From NCBI RefSeq assembly GCF_025950525.1, contig NZ_JAPDGS010000003.1, positions 186,001-250,000 on the forward strand: DNA of 64,000 nucleotides, given 5' to 3'. The DNA is from Stagnihabitans lacustris. Its GTDB lineage: Bacteria > Pseudomonadota > Alphaproteobacteria > Rhodobacterales > Rhodobacteraceae. Positions 26,397 through 35,474 of this stretch are shown here, piece by piece (within the stretch, counting starts at the first letter, position 1; the number at the start of each line of letters is the position of its first letter). A program made the position numbers and the translations under genes. Under the pieces are notes generated by a model that ran no database searches, was not told where the DNA came from, and saw nothing but the letters and a program-made list of their open reading frames with translations.

Positions 26397-26455
26397 CCGG
26401 GGGGCTCATGCCACTTGTTTCTCGAACCAGTCGCGAAACAAATGGCATACCCCCG
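26397..26455. repeat. Long imperfect hairpin downstream of adhC
   Basis: The left arm (26397-26421, ending CCACTTGTTTC) and right arm (26435-26455, beginning GAAACAAATGG) are complementary over nearly their full length, with a loop around TCGAACCAGTCGC; outer CCGGGGG pairs with CCCCCGG. No T run follows. It may stop or stabilise the adhC transcript. I saw no second copy in this window. Confidence 0.6.
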
Positions 26456-26482
26456 GACCCCCTACGCCAAAGGGACTCTTTG

Positions 26483-26514
26483 GAGGCCCCGTGGATTTTT
26501 GGGAACAGATGAAC
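26483..26514 (+). repeat. Degenerate copy of the intergenic repeat
   Basis: GGAGGCCCCGTGGATTTTTG followed by GGAACAGATGAA resembles the family core with the ACAGATGAA variant end. Its 3' edge abuts the ribosome site of the next gene. Confidence 0.45.
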
Positions 26515-26524
26515 AGGAGGCCTC

Positions 26525-26929
26525 ATGGCGGGGTTTGTCGAGGCCTATCGAAAGGCCGGTTACACTCTGGAAAACCGGATGAATTCCTGGTCTGCGGTCA
26601 AGGCCGATGACTCAGCGGTCGCATTGACGGTCTGGAAGGATGAGCTGCGTGGCAAGGACGGACAGCTTTACCTTGAACTCCGCGGCCATCCTCTTCTTTC
26701 GGATTGGCAGCCGCGACAGGGCAATCTTCGCCGTATCCGGCATGTCCAGCATGGCTTGGACAAATGCGGCGGCATCTTCGACATCATCCTTTGCGAGGCC
26801 GTCGATCTGAAGGCCTCGCCGCGCAAGGTCAGGGATGCTTGGCTGTGGAAAGGGATGAAGGGCCGCATCGACGCGGAGACTTTCGATCCCAACGACGGGA
26901 CCTATTTGCTGACATTTTTCCGCGCGTGA
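26525..26929 (+). CDS. Hypothetical protein (134 residues)
   Basis: A soluble 134-residue protein with no recognised domain, signal peptide or membrane segment. It is rich in charged residues, with a central RQGNLRRIRHVQHGL and CGGIFDIILCEAVD. It begins after AGGAGG with five-base spacing, a good translational start, and codon choice looks coding, though it is less biased to G/C at third positions than its neighbours. That and its isolated position between repeats hint at acquisition or relaxed selection. Function unknown. Confidence 0.65.
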   Translation: MAGFVEAYRKAGYTLENRMNSWSAVKADDSAVALTVWKDELRGKDGQLYLELRGHPLLSDWQPRQGNLRRIRHVQHGLDKCGGIFDIILCEAVDLKASPRKVRDAWLWKGMKGRIDAETFDPNDGTYLLTFFRA

Positions 26930-26987
26930 CTGTGGTGTGTCGCGTGGCTGATCTTGCTAGAGCGCAAGTTGGGGTAAGGAGGCGGGG

Positions 26988-27458
26988 TTGGCGTCAACCC
27001 AAGGTCTGAACATGCTGCAAACGGCGGGCGTGGCTTTCACGCTGCATCCCTACGACTACGACCCCAAGGCCGAGGCGGTGGGGTTGCAGGCGGCCGCCGC
27101 CCTCGGGATCGACCCCGGCCTGATGCTGAAAACCCTGATGGTCGAGGTCGATGGCAAGCCCTGCTGCTGTGTTATCCCCAGTGACCGGCAGTTATCCATG
27201 AAGAAGGTGGCAGCCGCCTTCAAGGGCAAGGCGGCCGAGATGATGGCCGTCCCCAAGGCCGAGAAACTGACGGGCTACAAGGTCGGCGGCATCTCTCCTT
27301 TTGGGCAAAAGCGGCCTGTTCCGACGGCTTTCGAGGTTTCGGCTTGCCAAGCGCCCCGGGTGTGGATCAATGCGGGTCAAAGGGGGCTTTTGCTGGGCAT
27401 CGTGCCAGCCGATGCCCTGGGCGCGACCGGCGCCACGGCTTCGGCCCTCATCGCCTGA
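26988..27458 (+). CDS. ybaK: YbaK/EbsC family aminoacyl-tRNA deacylase
   Basis: A 156-residue YbaK-type protein, expected to hydrolyse mis-charged Cys-tRNA(Pro). Family features are the conserved Lys in LMLKTLMVEVDGKP, the DRQLSMKKVAAAFKGK stretch, and GYKVGGISPFGQKR, which matches the YbaK GG-SP-GQ signature. A TTG start is proposed because AAGGAGG lies at ideal spacing before it; a downstream ATG would remove nine residues and lacks a site. It is followed 11 bases later by the NYN-LOTUS gene. Confidence 0.9.
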   Translation: MASTQGLNMLQTAGVAFTLHPYDYDPKAEAVGLQAAAALGIDPGLMLKTLMVEVDGKPCCCVIPSDRQLSMKKVAAAFKGKAAEMMAVPKAEKLTGYKVGGISPFGQKRPVPTAFEVSACQAPRVWINAGQRGLLLGIVPADALGATGATASALIA

Positions 27459-27469
27459 AGGAGAGACCC

Positions 27470-28207
27470 ATGGCCGACCGCGCCCCCCGCCTTGCCCTGC
27501 TGATCGACGCCGACAACATCCCGGCGCGGCATATTGGCGCGATCCTCGAAGAGGTCGCGGCTTACGGCGAACCCACGGTGCGCCGCGTCTATGGCGATTG
27601 GTCCAGTCAGGCGCTGGGTCAGTGGAAGGAAAAGGCCCGCGATCTGGGCCTTGTGATGCATCAGCAATCGGCCAATACCAAGGGCAAGAATGCCTCCGAC
27701 ATCGGCCTGGTCATCGACGCCATGGACATCTTGCACCAGGGCAAGGTGGATGGGTTCGTGCTGGTGTCCTCGGACAGCGACTTTACCCGGCTGGCCAGTC
27801 GCATCCGCGAGGATGGGTTGCAGGTCATCGGCGTGGGGGAATCCAAGACACCGGATTCCTTGCGCAAAGTCTGCAACCGCTTCCTTTTGATCGAAAATTT
27901 CGAGGCCAACCAGCCCGCGGCCGACAAGGGCGAGGTCAAGGGCGAGGCCGCCCCCCGCACGGAGCGTCCCGAGAAACGCCCGGCGCTGGAGGCGCAGCCG
28001 CTGATCCTGGAGGCGATGCAAAAGATCGACCCGGATGGCGATTGGTATTCGCTGGGGGTGATCGGCAATTTCCTGAACCGGCTTTACCCCGACTTCGACC
28101 CGCGCAGCTTTGGCGCGCCCAAGCTGTCCGATCTTGTGCGGCGCCTGCCCCGGTTCGAGGTCGACACCCGCACGCCGGGCCATCTTTTCCTGCGCGACCG
28201 GTCTTGA
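27470..28207 (+). CDS. NYN nuclease-fold protein with C-terminal LOTUS/OST-HTH domain
   Basis: A 245-residue protein. The N-terminal NYN (PIN-like) domain shows its acidic residues in LALLIDADNIPARH, NASDIGLVIDAMD and LVSSDSDFTRLASRI, consistent with a metal-dependent RNase. A charged linker (about 145-170) leads to a LOTUS/OST-HTH domain (LEAMQKIDPDGDWYSLGVIG to RFEVDTR), an RNA-binding winged helix. This NYN-LOTUS fusion is widespread in bacteria but its RNA targets are not established. It follows ybaK closely, and both may act on RNA. Confidence 0.88.
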   Translation: MADRAPRLALLIDADNIPARHIGAILEEVAAYGEPTVRRVYGDWSSQALGQWKEKARDLGLVMHQQSANTKGKNASDIGLVIDAMDILHQGKVDGFVLVSSDSDFTRLASRIREDGLQVIGVGESKTPDSLRKVCNRFLLIENFEANQPAADKGEVKGEAAPRTERPEKRPALEAQPLILEAMQKIDPDGDWYSLGVIGNFLNRLYPDFDPRSFGAPKLSDLVRRLPRFEVDTRTPGHLFLRDRS

Positions 28208-28261
28208 TTCTTGACGGGAAATAATCCGTGACCCCGGGGCTGGCCCGTGCCAAAAGTAAAC

Positions 28262-28597
28262 ATGGCCCTTGCTTGTCCAGATTTTGAAAAGCTATGCGAA
28301 TTCGCGCTCGGGTTTCTGATGACGGGGCGCGGAGATGCGCGCCAACTTGCCGCCACTTTGGTGCAGGGCCATCCTGATCTTCCGGTGCTGGAGGTCGTCT
28401 TGGTCCTGTCGACCGCGGCTTCGGGGCTGGAAAGCAACTTTTCGAACCCCGATGCGCAGCACCAGGCGGTTGAGGCCTGGCGGATGGCGGCGCTTTTGGC
28501 GGTGGATGTGCATCTGGCGGGCGGGCCGGGGATGCGCTCACGCGAGATATTGGGGTTCTGGCAGGAAGAGGACGACTTCTTCTTGCGCGCGGGCTAG
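28262..28597 (+). CDS. Hypothetical protein (about 111-116 residues)
   Basis: A small, mostly helical soluble protein (MALACPDFEKLCEFALG...). No domain recognised. A GTG five codons upstream is an alternative start; neither has a good ribosome site, so translation may be weak. Codon composition supports coding. It converges on the winged-helix gene with nine bases between stops. Confidence 0.6.
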   Translation: MALACPDFEKLCEFALGFLMTGRGDARQLAATLVQGHPDLPVLEVVLVLSTAASGLESNFSNPDAQHQAVEAWRMAALLAVDVHLAGGPGMRSREILGFWQEEDDFFLRAG

Positions 28598-28606
28598 GGC
28601 GGCCGG

Positions 28607-29308
28607 TCACACCATCCGGATCACATCCTTACCCACTGACAGCGTATAGCCGCGCCGCGCCACGGTTTTCACCAGCAATTCCGCCACCAGTTGATTGCCC
28701 AAGGCATCGCGCAGCCGCTTGATCCGCGTGGCGCCCGCCGCCTCTTCGCAATCGGATTCGTGGCGGCCCGAGATCACCGCCTCGATCTGCGCGCCGGTCA
28801 GGACCTCGTCGTCAAGGCGCGCTTCGGCCAGGACGGCCAGGGTCTCTAGCGCCGCCTCGGTCAGTTGGTATTCGTGGTCGTTGATCGTGACCGCCCGGGC
28901 CTCGCGGTTGACGACCATCCGCGCCACCTGAATCCCCGACTTCTGGATCGCCGAAATCCGCCGGTTCAGCGTGACGATCGTGGCCAGAAACACCACCGAG
29001 GCCACCAGAAGCCCCGCCGAAAACGCCATCAGCACAAAGATTACAAAGCGGTAGGTCCGCAAGACTTCGGCAAACGTCGTGCCGGATTGGGCAAGGATCT
29101 CCAGCAGCTTGATTTCGCCGCCCGAGGTCAGGTCATTTTCGACGAACAGGCGCTCCACGCTTCGGTTAAAGGCCGTCGCATCGGGCAGGCCAAGGTAAAG
29201 CAGAACCGCCATGGCCAGAAGCACCGCCACAACGGCGGCAATGCCCACTGCCACGACCCGCTGACCGGCCTTCAGGCTGTCAGAAACGGAGGAAGAATTC
29301 ACCGGCAC
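28607..29308 (-). CDS. Two-TM membrane protein with C-terminal winged-helix DNA-binding domain
   Basis: A 233-residue protein with membrane segments at about residues 15-38 and 87-110 enclosing a roughly 50-residue periplasmic loop, then a C-terminal OmpR/CadC-type winged helix (TINDHEYQLTEAALETLAVL through KTVARRGYTLSV). It resembles an inverted ToxR/CadC: the DNA-binding domain is at the C-terminus rather than the N-terminus. The GTG start overlaps the upstream gene by about 29 bases, implying coupling. It could be a membrane-bound sensor-regulator; target and signal are unknown. Confidence 0.78.
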   Translation of the reverse strand: MPVNSSSVSDSLKAGQRVVAVGIAAVVAVLLAMAVLLYLGLPDATAFNRSVERLFVENDLTSGGEIKLLEILAQSGTTFAEVLRTYRFVIFVLMAFSAGLLVASVVFLATIVTLNRRISAIQKSGIQVARMVVNREARAVTINDHEYQLTEAALETLAVLAEARLDDEVLTGAQIEAVISGRHESDCEEAAGATRIKRLRDALGNQLVAELLVKTVARRGYTLSVGKDVIRMV

Positions 29309-29558
29309 GCGATTGCCTTTCGCCCAAGCCCTCGGGCCCGAAGGTGGACAGGATTTGCAGAAGAGTCCAGCCTTGGGCGTCCAACCGCCCCGCAAGCTCG
29401 GCGCCCGCCGCGCCGGTGTCGCCACAGGCCCCATCGCTGACCTGCGACACGCCATAGGCCAGCCGCAAGGGGTTGTCCTGCTTGGCCTTGAAGTCTGCGT
29501 AACATTCGGCCTGCACGGGCGTGGCCAGCATCAGTGCCAAAAAGATGATTCTGCTCAT
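29280..29558 (-). CDS. Small secreted protein
   Basis: A 92-residue protein with a clear signal peptide (MSRIIFLALMLATPVQA-EC). The mature part has two Cys (in AECYADFK and GACGDTG), which could form a disulfide in the periplasm. No family recognised. The start follows GGAGAACGCAC. The 3' end overlaps the membrane winged-helix gene, which suggests the secreted protein is a ligand or partner of that regulator's periplasmic loop; this is inference. Confidence 0.68.
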   Translation of the reverse strand: MSRIIFLALMLATPVQAECYADFKAKQDNPLRLAYGVSQVSDGACGDTGAAGAELAGRLDAQGWTLLQILSTFGPEGLGERQSRAGEFFLRF

Positions 29559-29718
29559 GTGCGTTCTCCGCTTCTTGGGCGAAAGATTGCGCAGCGGGCG
29601 GCTGTTATACAATAGCAAAGGGTTTTGCCTCCATCCTGCCACAATTCGGCCCCTGCTTGGCCCGGTGACGCGGGTTCAATCGGGTCATGGTCGAGATTCG
29701 GGCCAGGATGGTGCTGTG

Positions 29719-29976
29719 ATGACGGATGTGTCTTTCAAAGAAACCGCGGTCGGCCATTGGCGGTCCGATATGGCCGACAACCTCATGGGCTTTGCCCAGG
29801 CCGCGCTGGACATGACCGCGCTGGTGCTGGTGGCGGCGCTGATCCTGGTGGGGCAGCCCGATACGGCGCCGGTTGCTGCGGTGCCGGTGGTTCCGGGGCC
29901 GATGGCCACCGCGGTGTGCCACGCCGATTGCATCGAGACCCTGCCGCTGAAGACGGGCACGCTGTCGGGCTCTTGA
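29719..29976 (+). CDS. Small putative single-pass membrane protein
   Basis: An 85-residue protein with one hydrophobic segment (ALDMTALVLVAALILVG, about residues 28-46) and two Cys in the C-terminal part (VCHADCIETLP). No family recognised. The ribosome site is weak. Position just before rnhB, with 30 bases between. Supported mainly by codon pattern and the clean membrane segment. Confidence 0.5.
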   Translation: MTDVSFKETAVGHWRSDMADNLMGFAQAALDMTALVLVAALILVGQPDTAPVAAVPVVPGPMATAVCHADCIETLPLKTGTLSGS

Positions 29977-30006
29977 CGAGGCCGTCGGCGGGCTCTTAAT
30001 CGTCCG

Positions 30007-30627
30007 ATGGAAAACCCTGATTTCTCATTCGAAACCGAGGCCCGGGCGAGCGGCTTCCTGCGTGTGGCGGGCGTGGATGAGGTGGGTCGCGGCCCCCTGG
30101 CTGGCCCGGTGACGGCCGCCGCGGTCATCCTGGACCCTATGCGCATCCCCGAGGGTCTGCGCGACAGCAAGACGATCTCCAAGGCCGCCCTGCCGCGCAT
30201 CGCCGCGCAGATTCATGCGCTGGCCGAGGTGCGGATCGCCCATGCCAGCGTCGAGGAAATCGACCAGCTGAACATCCTGCAAGCAGCCCTTCTGGCCATG
30301 CGCCGCGCGGTCGATGCTCTGGGTGCCGACCATGTTCTGGTCGATGGCAAATTCGTCCCCAAGGGGCTTTCGGGCCTGGCCCTGGTCAAGGGCGACGCGC
30401 GGTCGCTGTCGATCGCCGCGGCCTCGATTGTTGCCAAAGTCGAACGTGATCGGATCATGGTGGATTTGGCGCAACAATACCCGGGATATGGCTGGGAGAA
30501 GAACGCAGGTTACCCCTCTCCGGCCCACAAACGGGCGCTTCTAGATTTGGGGGTCACCCCGTTTCATAGGCGTTCCTTCGCCCCCGTCCACAAGATGTTG
30601 TATCAAGAACATTCTGCAAGTGATTGA
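30007..30627 (+). CDS. rnhB: Ribonuclease HII
   Basis: A 206-residue RNase HII, which cuts RNA at RNA-DNA junctions and removes misincorporated ribonucleotides. Catalytic residues are visible: VAGVDEVGRGPLAGP holds the DEDE first acids, LVDGKFVPKG the next Asp, and AAASIVAKVERDRIM the family signature. The C-terminal YPGYGWEKNAGYPSPAH is typical. ccrM follows 87 bases after the stop, a conserved pairing in alphaproteobacteria. Confidence 0.96.
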   Translation: MENPDFSFETEARASGFLRVAGVDEVGRGPLAGPVTAAAVILDPMRIPEGLRDSKTISKAALPRIAAQIHALAEVRIAHASVEEIDQLNILQAALLAMRRAVDALGADHVLVDGKFVPKGLSGLALVKGDARSLSIAAASIVAKVERDRIMVDLAQQYPGYGWEKNAGYPSPAHKRALLDLGVTPFHRRSFAPVHKMLYQEHSASD

Positions 30628-30628
30628 T

Positions 30629-31839
<1,211 letters not shown>

Positions 31840-31927
31840 CCGGAGCGGCGGGGTGAACCCCGCCCTACGCGACCCCCAGCCTATGGGACCCCATGCCTGC
31901 TGCGCGGCCCGTCTGCGCGGCTGACTT

Positions 31928-31957
31928 CCCCGCCTTGGACAACAGGGCGGGGCTTTT
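31928..31957 (+). terminator. Intrinsic terminator after ccrM
   Basis: CCCCGCC (31928-31934) pairs with GGCGGGG (31946-31952) and is followed by CTTTT. It lies about 90 bases after the ccrM stop, between it and the convergent alkB. Confidence 0.72.
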
Positions 31958-31960
31958 CGG

Positions 31961-31983
31961 CTTTCATACTGACCCAAATACTC
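31961..31983. repeat. Half copy of the intergenic repeat
   Basis: CTTTCATACTGACCCAAATA followed by CTC matches the right arm of the 22.7-kb repeat. The complementary arm is absent. It abuts the alkB stop in another convergent gene gap. Confidence 0.7.
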
Positions 31984-31995
31984 TCTTGGCTTGCC

Positions 31996-33141
31996 TCAGG
32001 GCGCGCCCTTGGGGCTGGGCGTGCGCCCCTCGTTATACTCCGTCCAATCCACCACATCGGGATAGAACTGCCGGCGCCACTCCCGCACGCGGCGGTTCAT
32101 CACCGACCGCCACTTGCGCGGAAACAAGGCCATGACCCCCATGATCGGATAGCCATAGGGCAGCTGCGGCGCATCCTCGGGCCCATAGGTCTGCAGCAGG
32201 GGAAAGCGCCGATCCGGTTTGTAATGGTGATCCGAATGGCGCTGCAGGTTGATCAGCAACCAGTTCGAGGCCCGGTGATTGGCGTTCCAGCTGTGCTGCG
32301 GCAAGACATGTTCATAGCGCCCCTCGCCCAGATGCCGCCGCGTCAGGCCATAGTGTTCGATGTAATTGGTGATCTCCAGCTGCCAGATCGCCACCAGCGC
32401 CTGAAACACGAACAACCCCAGCCCCGCCCAGCCGCCGACCCACAGCGCAATCATCAGCATCCCGACTTGCAGCGCCCCATAAAGCCAAAAGGGATTGGCC
32501 GCCGACGTCATCGACTTGCCCTTGCGGCGCAGCATCGAGGCCTCGGCGCGCCAGGCCGAAATCGGGCTTTGCCGCAGCACCCGGGCAAAGAAGGCATGGA
32601 ACCCCTCGCCATAGCGCGCCGTCACCGTATCGCGCGGCGTGCCGACATACAGGTGATGCACCCGCAGATGTTCCGACCGGAAGTGCGAATACAGCACCGT
32701 GGCCAGCAAAAGATCGGCCAACCACCGCTCCAGCCGGTTGGATTGGTGCATCAGCTCATGCGCATAGACGATGCCGATCGTGCCCGACATGATGCCTTGG
32801 CCCGCGAAAAGCGCCAGCTTCTCGGGCCAGGACAGGGCCGATTGCGGCACATACCACAGCATCACCAGCAGGATGGTGAACTGCACCGGGAACCAGATCA
32901 GGGTGACAAGGGTATACCAGAACAGCCCCTCTTCCGGGGTTTGCAGGTCGGCATTGTCGGGGTTCTCGCCAAAGACCAGGTCCAGAAAGCTGTAAAGCCC
33001 CCAGGTGTAAAGCGGCATCAGCCCCACGGCCCAACCGCCATGCGCCATGCCGAACAGCGCCACCGGCAAGGTGCCCAGCGACAGCCAGAACGGCGCCACC
33101 TGCTTCAGGCTGGCCATTTGCTCTGCAGAGATCACGGACAT
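31996..33141 (-). CDS. alkB: Alkane 1-monooxygenase
   Basis: A 381-residue membrane di-iron hydroxylase with about six hydrophobic segments. The eight-His signature is present as HELMH (128-132), HLRVHH (158-163) and QRHSDHH near residue 302, plus the AlkB-specific NYIEHYGL segment. The enzyme hydroxylates medium-chain n-alkanes or terminal methyl groups using electrons from rubredoxin. No rubredoxin, rubredoxin reductase or alcohol dehydrogenase gene is adjacent, so these must be supplied elsewhere. Substrate range is not predictable from sequence. Confidence 0.93.
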   Translation of the reverse strand: MSVISAEQMASLKQVAPFWLSLGTLPVALFGMAHGGWAVGLMPLYTWGLYSFLDLVFGENPDNADLQTPEEGLFWYTLVTLIWFPVQFTILLVMLWYVPQSALSWPEKLALFAGQGIMSGTIGIVYAHELMHQSNRLERWLADLLLATVLYSHFRSEHLRVHHLYVGTPRDTVTARYGEGFHAFFARVLRQSPISAWRAEASMLRRKGKSMTSAANPFWLYGALQVGMLMIALWVGGWAGLGLFVFQALVAIWQLEITNYIEHYGLTRRHLGEGRYEHVLPQHSWNANHRASNWLLINLQRHSDHHYKPDRRFPLLQTYGPEDAPQLPYGYPIMGVMALFPRKWRSVMNRRVREWRRQFYPDVVDWTEYNEGRTPSPKGAP

Positions 33142-33213
33142 CTGGGCCCCCTTTTATCCATAGCTTAGCCGCGCTTGGCCCGGCTTCAAGCGCCCTTGAT
33201 GCGCACCGCCGCG

Positions 33214-34239
33214 TCATGTTTCCTTATGCCGCAACGCTGCATCATGGGCCTTGCGCATCAGCGTAGGCAGGTCTTGCGGCGAAAATGCGTTCTGCCCGTG
33301 GAATTCTCCCCGCGTGGCCCCTGCGCCATGGCCGACCAGCACCCTCAGGTTCAGGTGGAAATGGGTGAAGGTATGCGTGACCACCCCCGCCTCTTCCCAA
33401 GGACCCTCGGCCGGAGGCCTGACCTCCGACCCGTCCCAGCCCGCCCCCGGAAAGCCCAGGGTGCCGCCCAAAAGCCCCCGGTCCGGCCGCCGCTCCAGCA
33501 AGACCGCGTCGCCGTTCCACAGGACCCAAACCACCCCCTCCCGCGTGGGCTTCGGGGCTTTCGCCAGCTTGCGCGGCAGGGTCGCCGCGATCTCGCGCCC
33601 CGCACAGCCCGCCATCCAAGGGCAAATCCCGCAGGCCGGAGACCGCGGCGTGCAGATCGTCGCGCCAAGGTCCATCACCGCCTGGGCATAATCCCCCGGC
33701 CGCAGCACAGGTGTCAGCCGCCCCGCCGCCGCGACCAGCGCGGGCTTGGCCGCGGGCAAGGGCGTTTCAATCGCAAAGACCCGCGCCATGACGCGTTCCA
33801 CATTGCCATCCACCACGACCTCGGACCGGCCAAAGGCGATCGAGGCCACCGCCGCCGCCGTATAGGGCCCGACCCCCGGCAAAGCCCGCAACCCGTCAAG
33901 GTCCGACGGAAAGCCCCCCCGCGCCACCACCGCCCGCGCGCAGGCCAACAGGTTCCGGGCGCGCGCGTAATACCCCAAGCCCGCCCATTCCCGCATCACA
34001 TCGGCATCTTCGGCGGCAGCCAGGTCCTGAACCGTCGGCCACAAGGCAGTAAACCGCGCGAAATAGGATTTCACCGCCGCCACCGTGGTCTGCTGCAACA
34101 TCACCTCGGACAGCCAGACGCGGTAGGGGTCGGCATGTCTTTGAGTGTCGGGGCCTCCCTTCACCCGCCAAGGCAGCTCGCGGCCATGGACATCATACCA
34201 GGCCAAAAGGCTTTCCGCGCTCACGAGGTTATCACGCAT
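33214..34239 (-). CDS. mutY: A/G-specific adenine glycosylase
   Basis: A 341-residue base-excision glycosylase that removes A opposite 8-oxoG. Residues 43-52 (LSEVMLQQTT) hold the catalytic Glu; the HhH is LPGVGPYTA (120-128), the catalytic Asp is D144 in VVDGNVERV, and the [4Fe-4S] loop is C196-X6-C203-X2-C206-X5-C212, the canonical spacing. The C-terminal NUDIX-like domain (about 235-335) recognises 8-oxoG. It is divergent from the dciA-like gene. Confidence 0.96.
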   Translation of the reverse strand: MRDNLVSAESLLAWYDVHGRELPWRVKGGPDTQRHADPYRVWLSEVMLQQTTVAAVKSYFARFTALWPTVQDLAAAEDADVMREWAGLGYYARARNLLACARAVVARGGFPSDLDGLRALPGVGPYTAAAVASIAFGRSEVVVDGNVERVMARVFAIETPLPAAKPALVAAAGRLTPVLRPGDYAQAVMDLGATICTPRSPACGICPWMAGCAGREIAATLPRKLAKAPKPTREGVVWVLWNGDAVLLERRPDRGLLGGTLGFPGAGWDGSEVRPPAEGPWEEAGVVTHTFTHFHLNLRVLVGHGAGATRGEFHGQNAFSPQDLPTLMRKAHDAALRHKET

Positions 34240-34320
34240 GTTTCAGCCCCCTAACCTTCATTCCTCTGGCCCCCCGCCTGCCCTGCCGTTTACAATAGGT
34301 CAACACATGCGCAGGACCAG

Positions 34321-34848
34321 ATGGCCCCGAAACCCGATTCCCCGCACAAGATCACCCGCCGGATGCGCGGGTTCGAGGCGGCTGGCCAGCTGCTGTCCTC
34401 CCGCATCCGCAGCGCAGGTGAAAGCCGCGGCTTTGCCGTCACGCGCCTGCTGACCGCCTGGGACGAGATTGCGGGCGACGTGGCCCGGATGACCAAGCCC
34501 GTCAAGGTGGGCTATGGCCGCGAGGGCCTGGGCGGGACGCTGACCCTTTTGGTGCAGACCGCCCATGCGCCGATGGTGCAAATGCAGATCCCCCGCCTGA
34601 TCGAGCGGGTGAACGCCGCCTATGGCTATGCCGCGATTTCCCGCATCATGCTGACCCAGACCGCGGCCACAGGCTTTGCCGAGGGCCAGACCCCCTTTGA
34701 CGCCCCCAAGCGTGCGCCTGATCCAGTCTTGGTCGCCGCCGCCCATGACCTCGCCGCCCCGGTTCAGAACGACGGCCTGCGGGCTGCGCTTGAACTTTTG
34801 GGGCAGAACATCTTAACTCGCCGCAAGTCTCAGAAAGGACCCACATGA
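34321..34848 (+). CDS. DUF721 / DciA-like protein
   Basis: A 175-residue protein with the DUF721 core (LLTAWDEIAGDVARMTKPVKV, LTLLVQTAHAPMVQMQIPRLIERVN broken over two strands, YGYAAISRIML). DciA, in the same family, is the replicative helicase loader operator in bacteria lacking DnaC. The KH-like N-terminal part is clear; the C-terminal tail is variable. Being divergent from mutY and followed (ATGA overlap) by a DsbA-like gene is an arrangement common in Rhodobacteraceae. Confidence 0.82.
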   Translation: MAPKPDSPHKITRRMRGFEAAGQLLSSRIRSAGESRGFAVTRLLTAWDEIAGDVARMTKPVKVGYGREGLGGTLTLLVQTAHAPMVQMQIPRLIERVNAAYGYAAISRIMLTQTAATGFAEGQTPFDAPKRAPDPVLVAAAHDLAAPVQNDGLRAALELLGQNILTRRKSQKGPT

Positions 34849-35474
34849 TCCTCAATCGCCGCGCCCTGATCGCCGCCACCGCCGCAAGCTTTGCCCTGCC
34901 TGCCTTCGCGCAAGACGCCCCGATCGAGATCAAGGACATGTCCATCGGGTCGCCCGACGCCAAGGTGGTCATCGACGAGTTCCTGTCCTTCACCTGCCCG
35001 CATTGCGCCAACTTTCACGGCGCGCATTATGCCAAGCTGAAGGCCGATTACATCGACACCGGCAAGGTGCGTCTGGTCTATCACGAGGTCTATTTCGATC
35101 AGCTTGGCCTGTTGGGTGCCATGATGGCGCGCTGCGGCGGAGAGATGAAGTATTTCGGCGTCACGGATATCCTGCTCGACAAGCAGCGCGATTGGGCCGG
35201 TGCCGAAAACCTGGATGCCGCCGTGGCCCAGATGAAAAAGATCGGTGTTGCCGCGGGCATGACCGAAGCCGATATCGACACATGCTTGCAGGATCAGGCC
35301 CAGGCCGAGGCCCTGGTGGCGCATTACCAGACCTCGGTGACAGAGAGCTTCCCGAATGACAGCTTCTCGGGCACGCCCTCTTTCCTGGTGAATGGTGTCG
35401 TGAACAAGGATATTTTCGAGGGCATGGACTATGAGGCGCTGAAGGCGATCATCGAGGCGGAATTGGCGAAGTGA
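34845..35474 (+). CDS. DsbA-family thiol:disulfide oxidoreductase
   Basis: A 209-residue secreted thioredoxin-fold protein. A signal peptide with a twin-Arg-like but short start (NRRALIAATAASFALPAFA) covers about residues 1-22. The active site is CPHC in SFTCPHCANFH, and the cis-Pro loop is SGTPSFLVNG. The inserted helical domain is present. Length and CPHC fit DsbA/DsbG-like periplasmic oxidases or ScsC-type proteins. The start overlaps dciA by four bases and the stop overlaps the CoA-transferase start by four (GTGA). Confidence 0.9.
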   Translation: MILNRRALIAATAASFALPAFAQDAPIEIKDMSIGSPDAKVVIDEFLSFTCPHCANFHGAHYAKLKADYIDTGKVRLVYHEVYFDQLGLLGAMMARCGGEMKYFGVTDILLDKQRDWAGAENLDAAVAQMKKIGVAAGMTEADIDTCLQDQAQAEALVAHYQTSVTESFPNDSFSGTPSFLVNGVVNKDIFEGMDYEALKAIIEAELAK

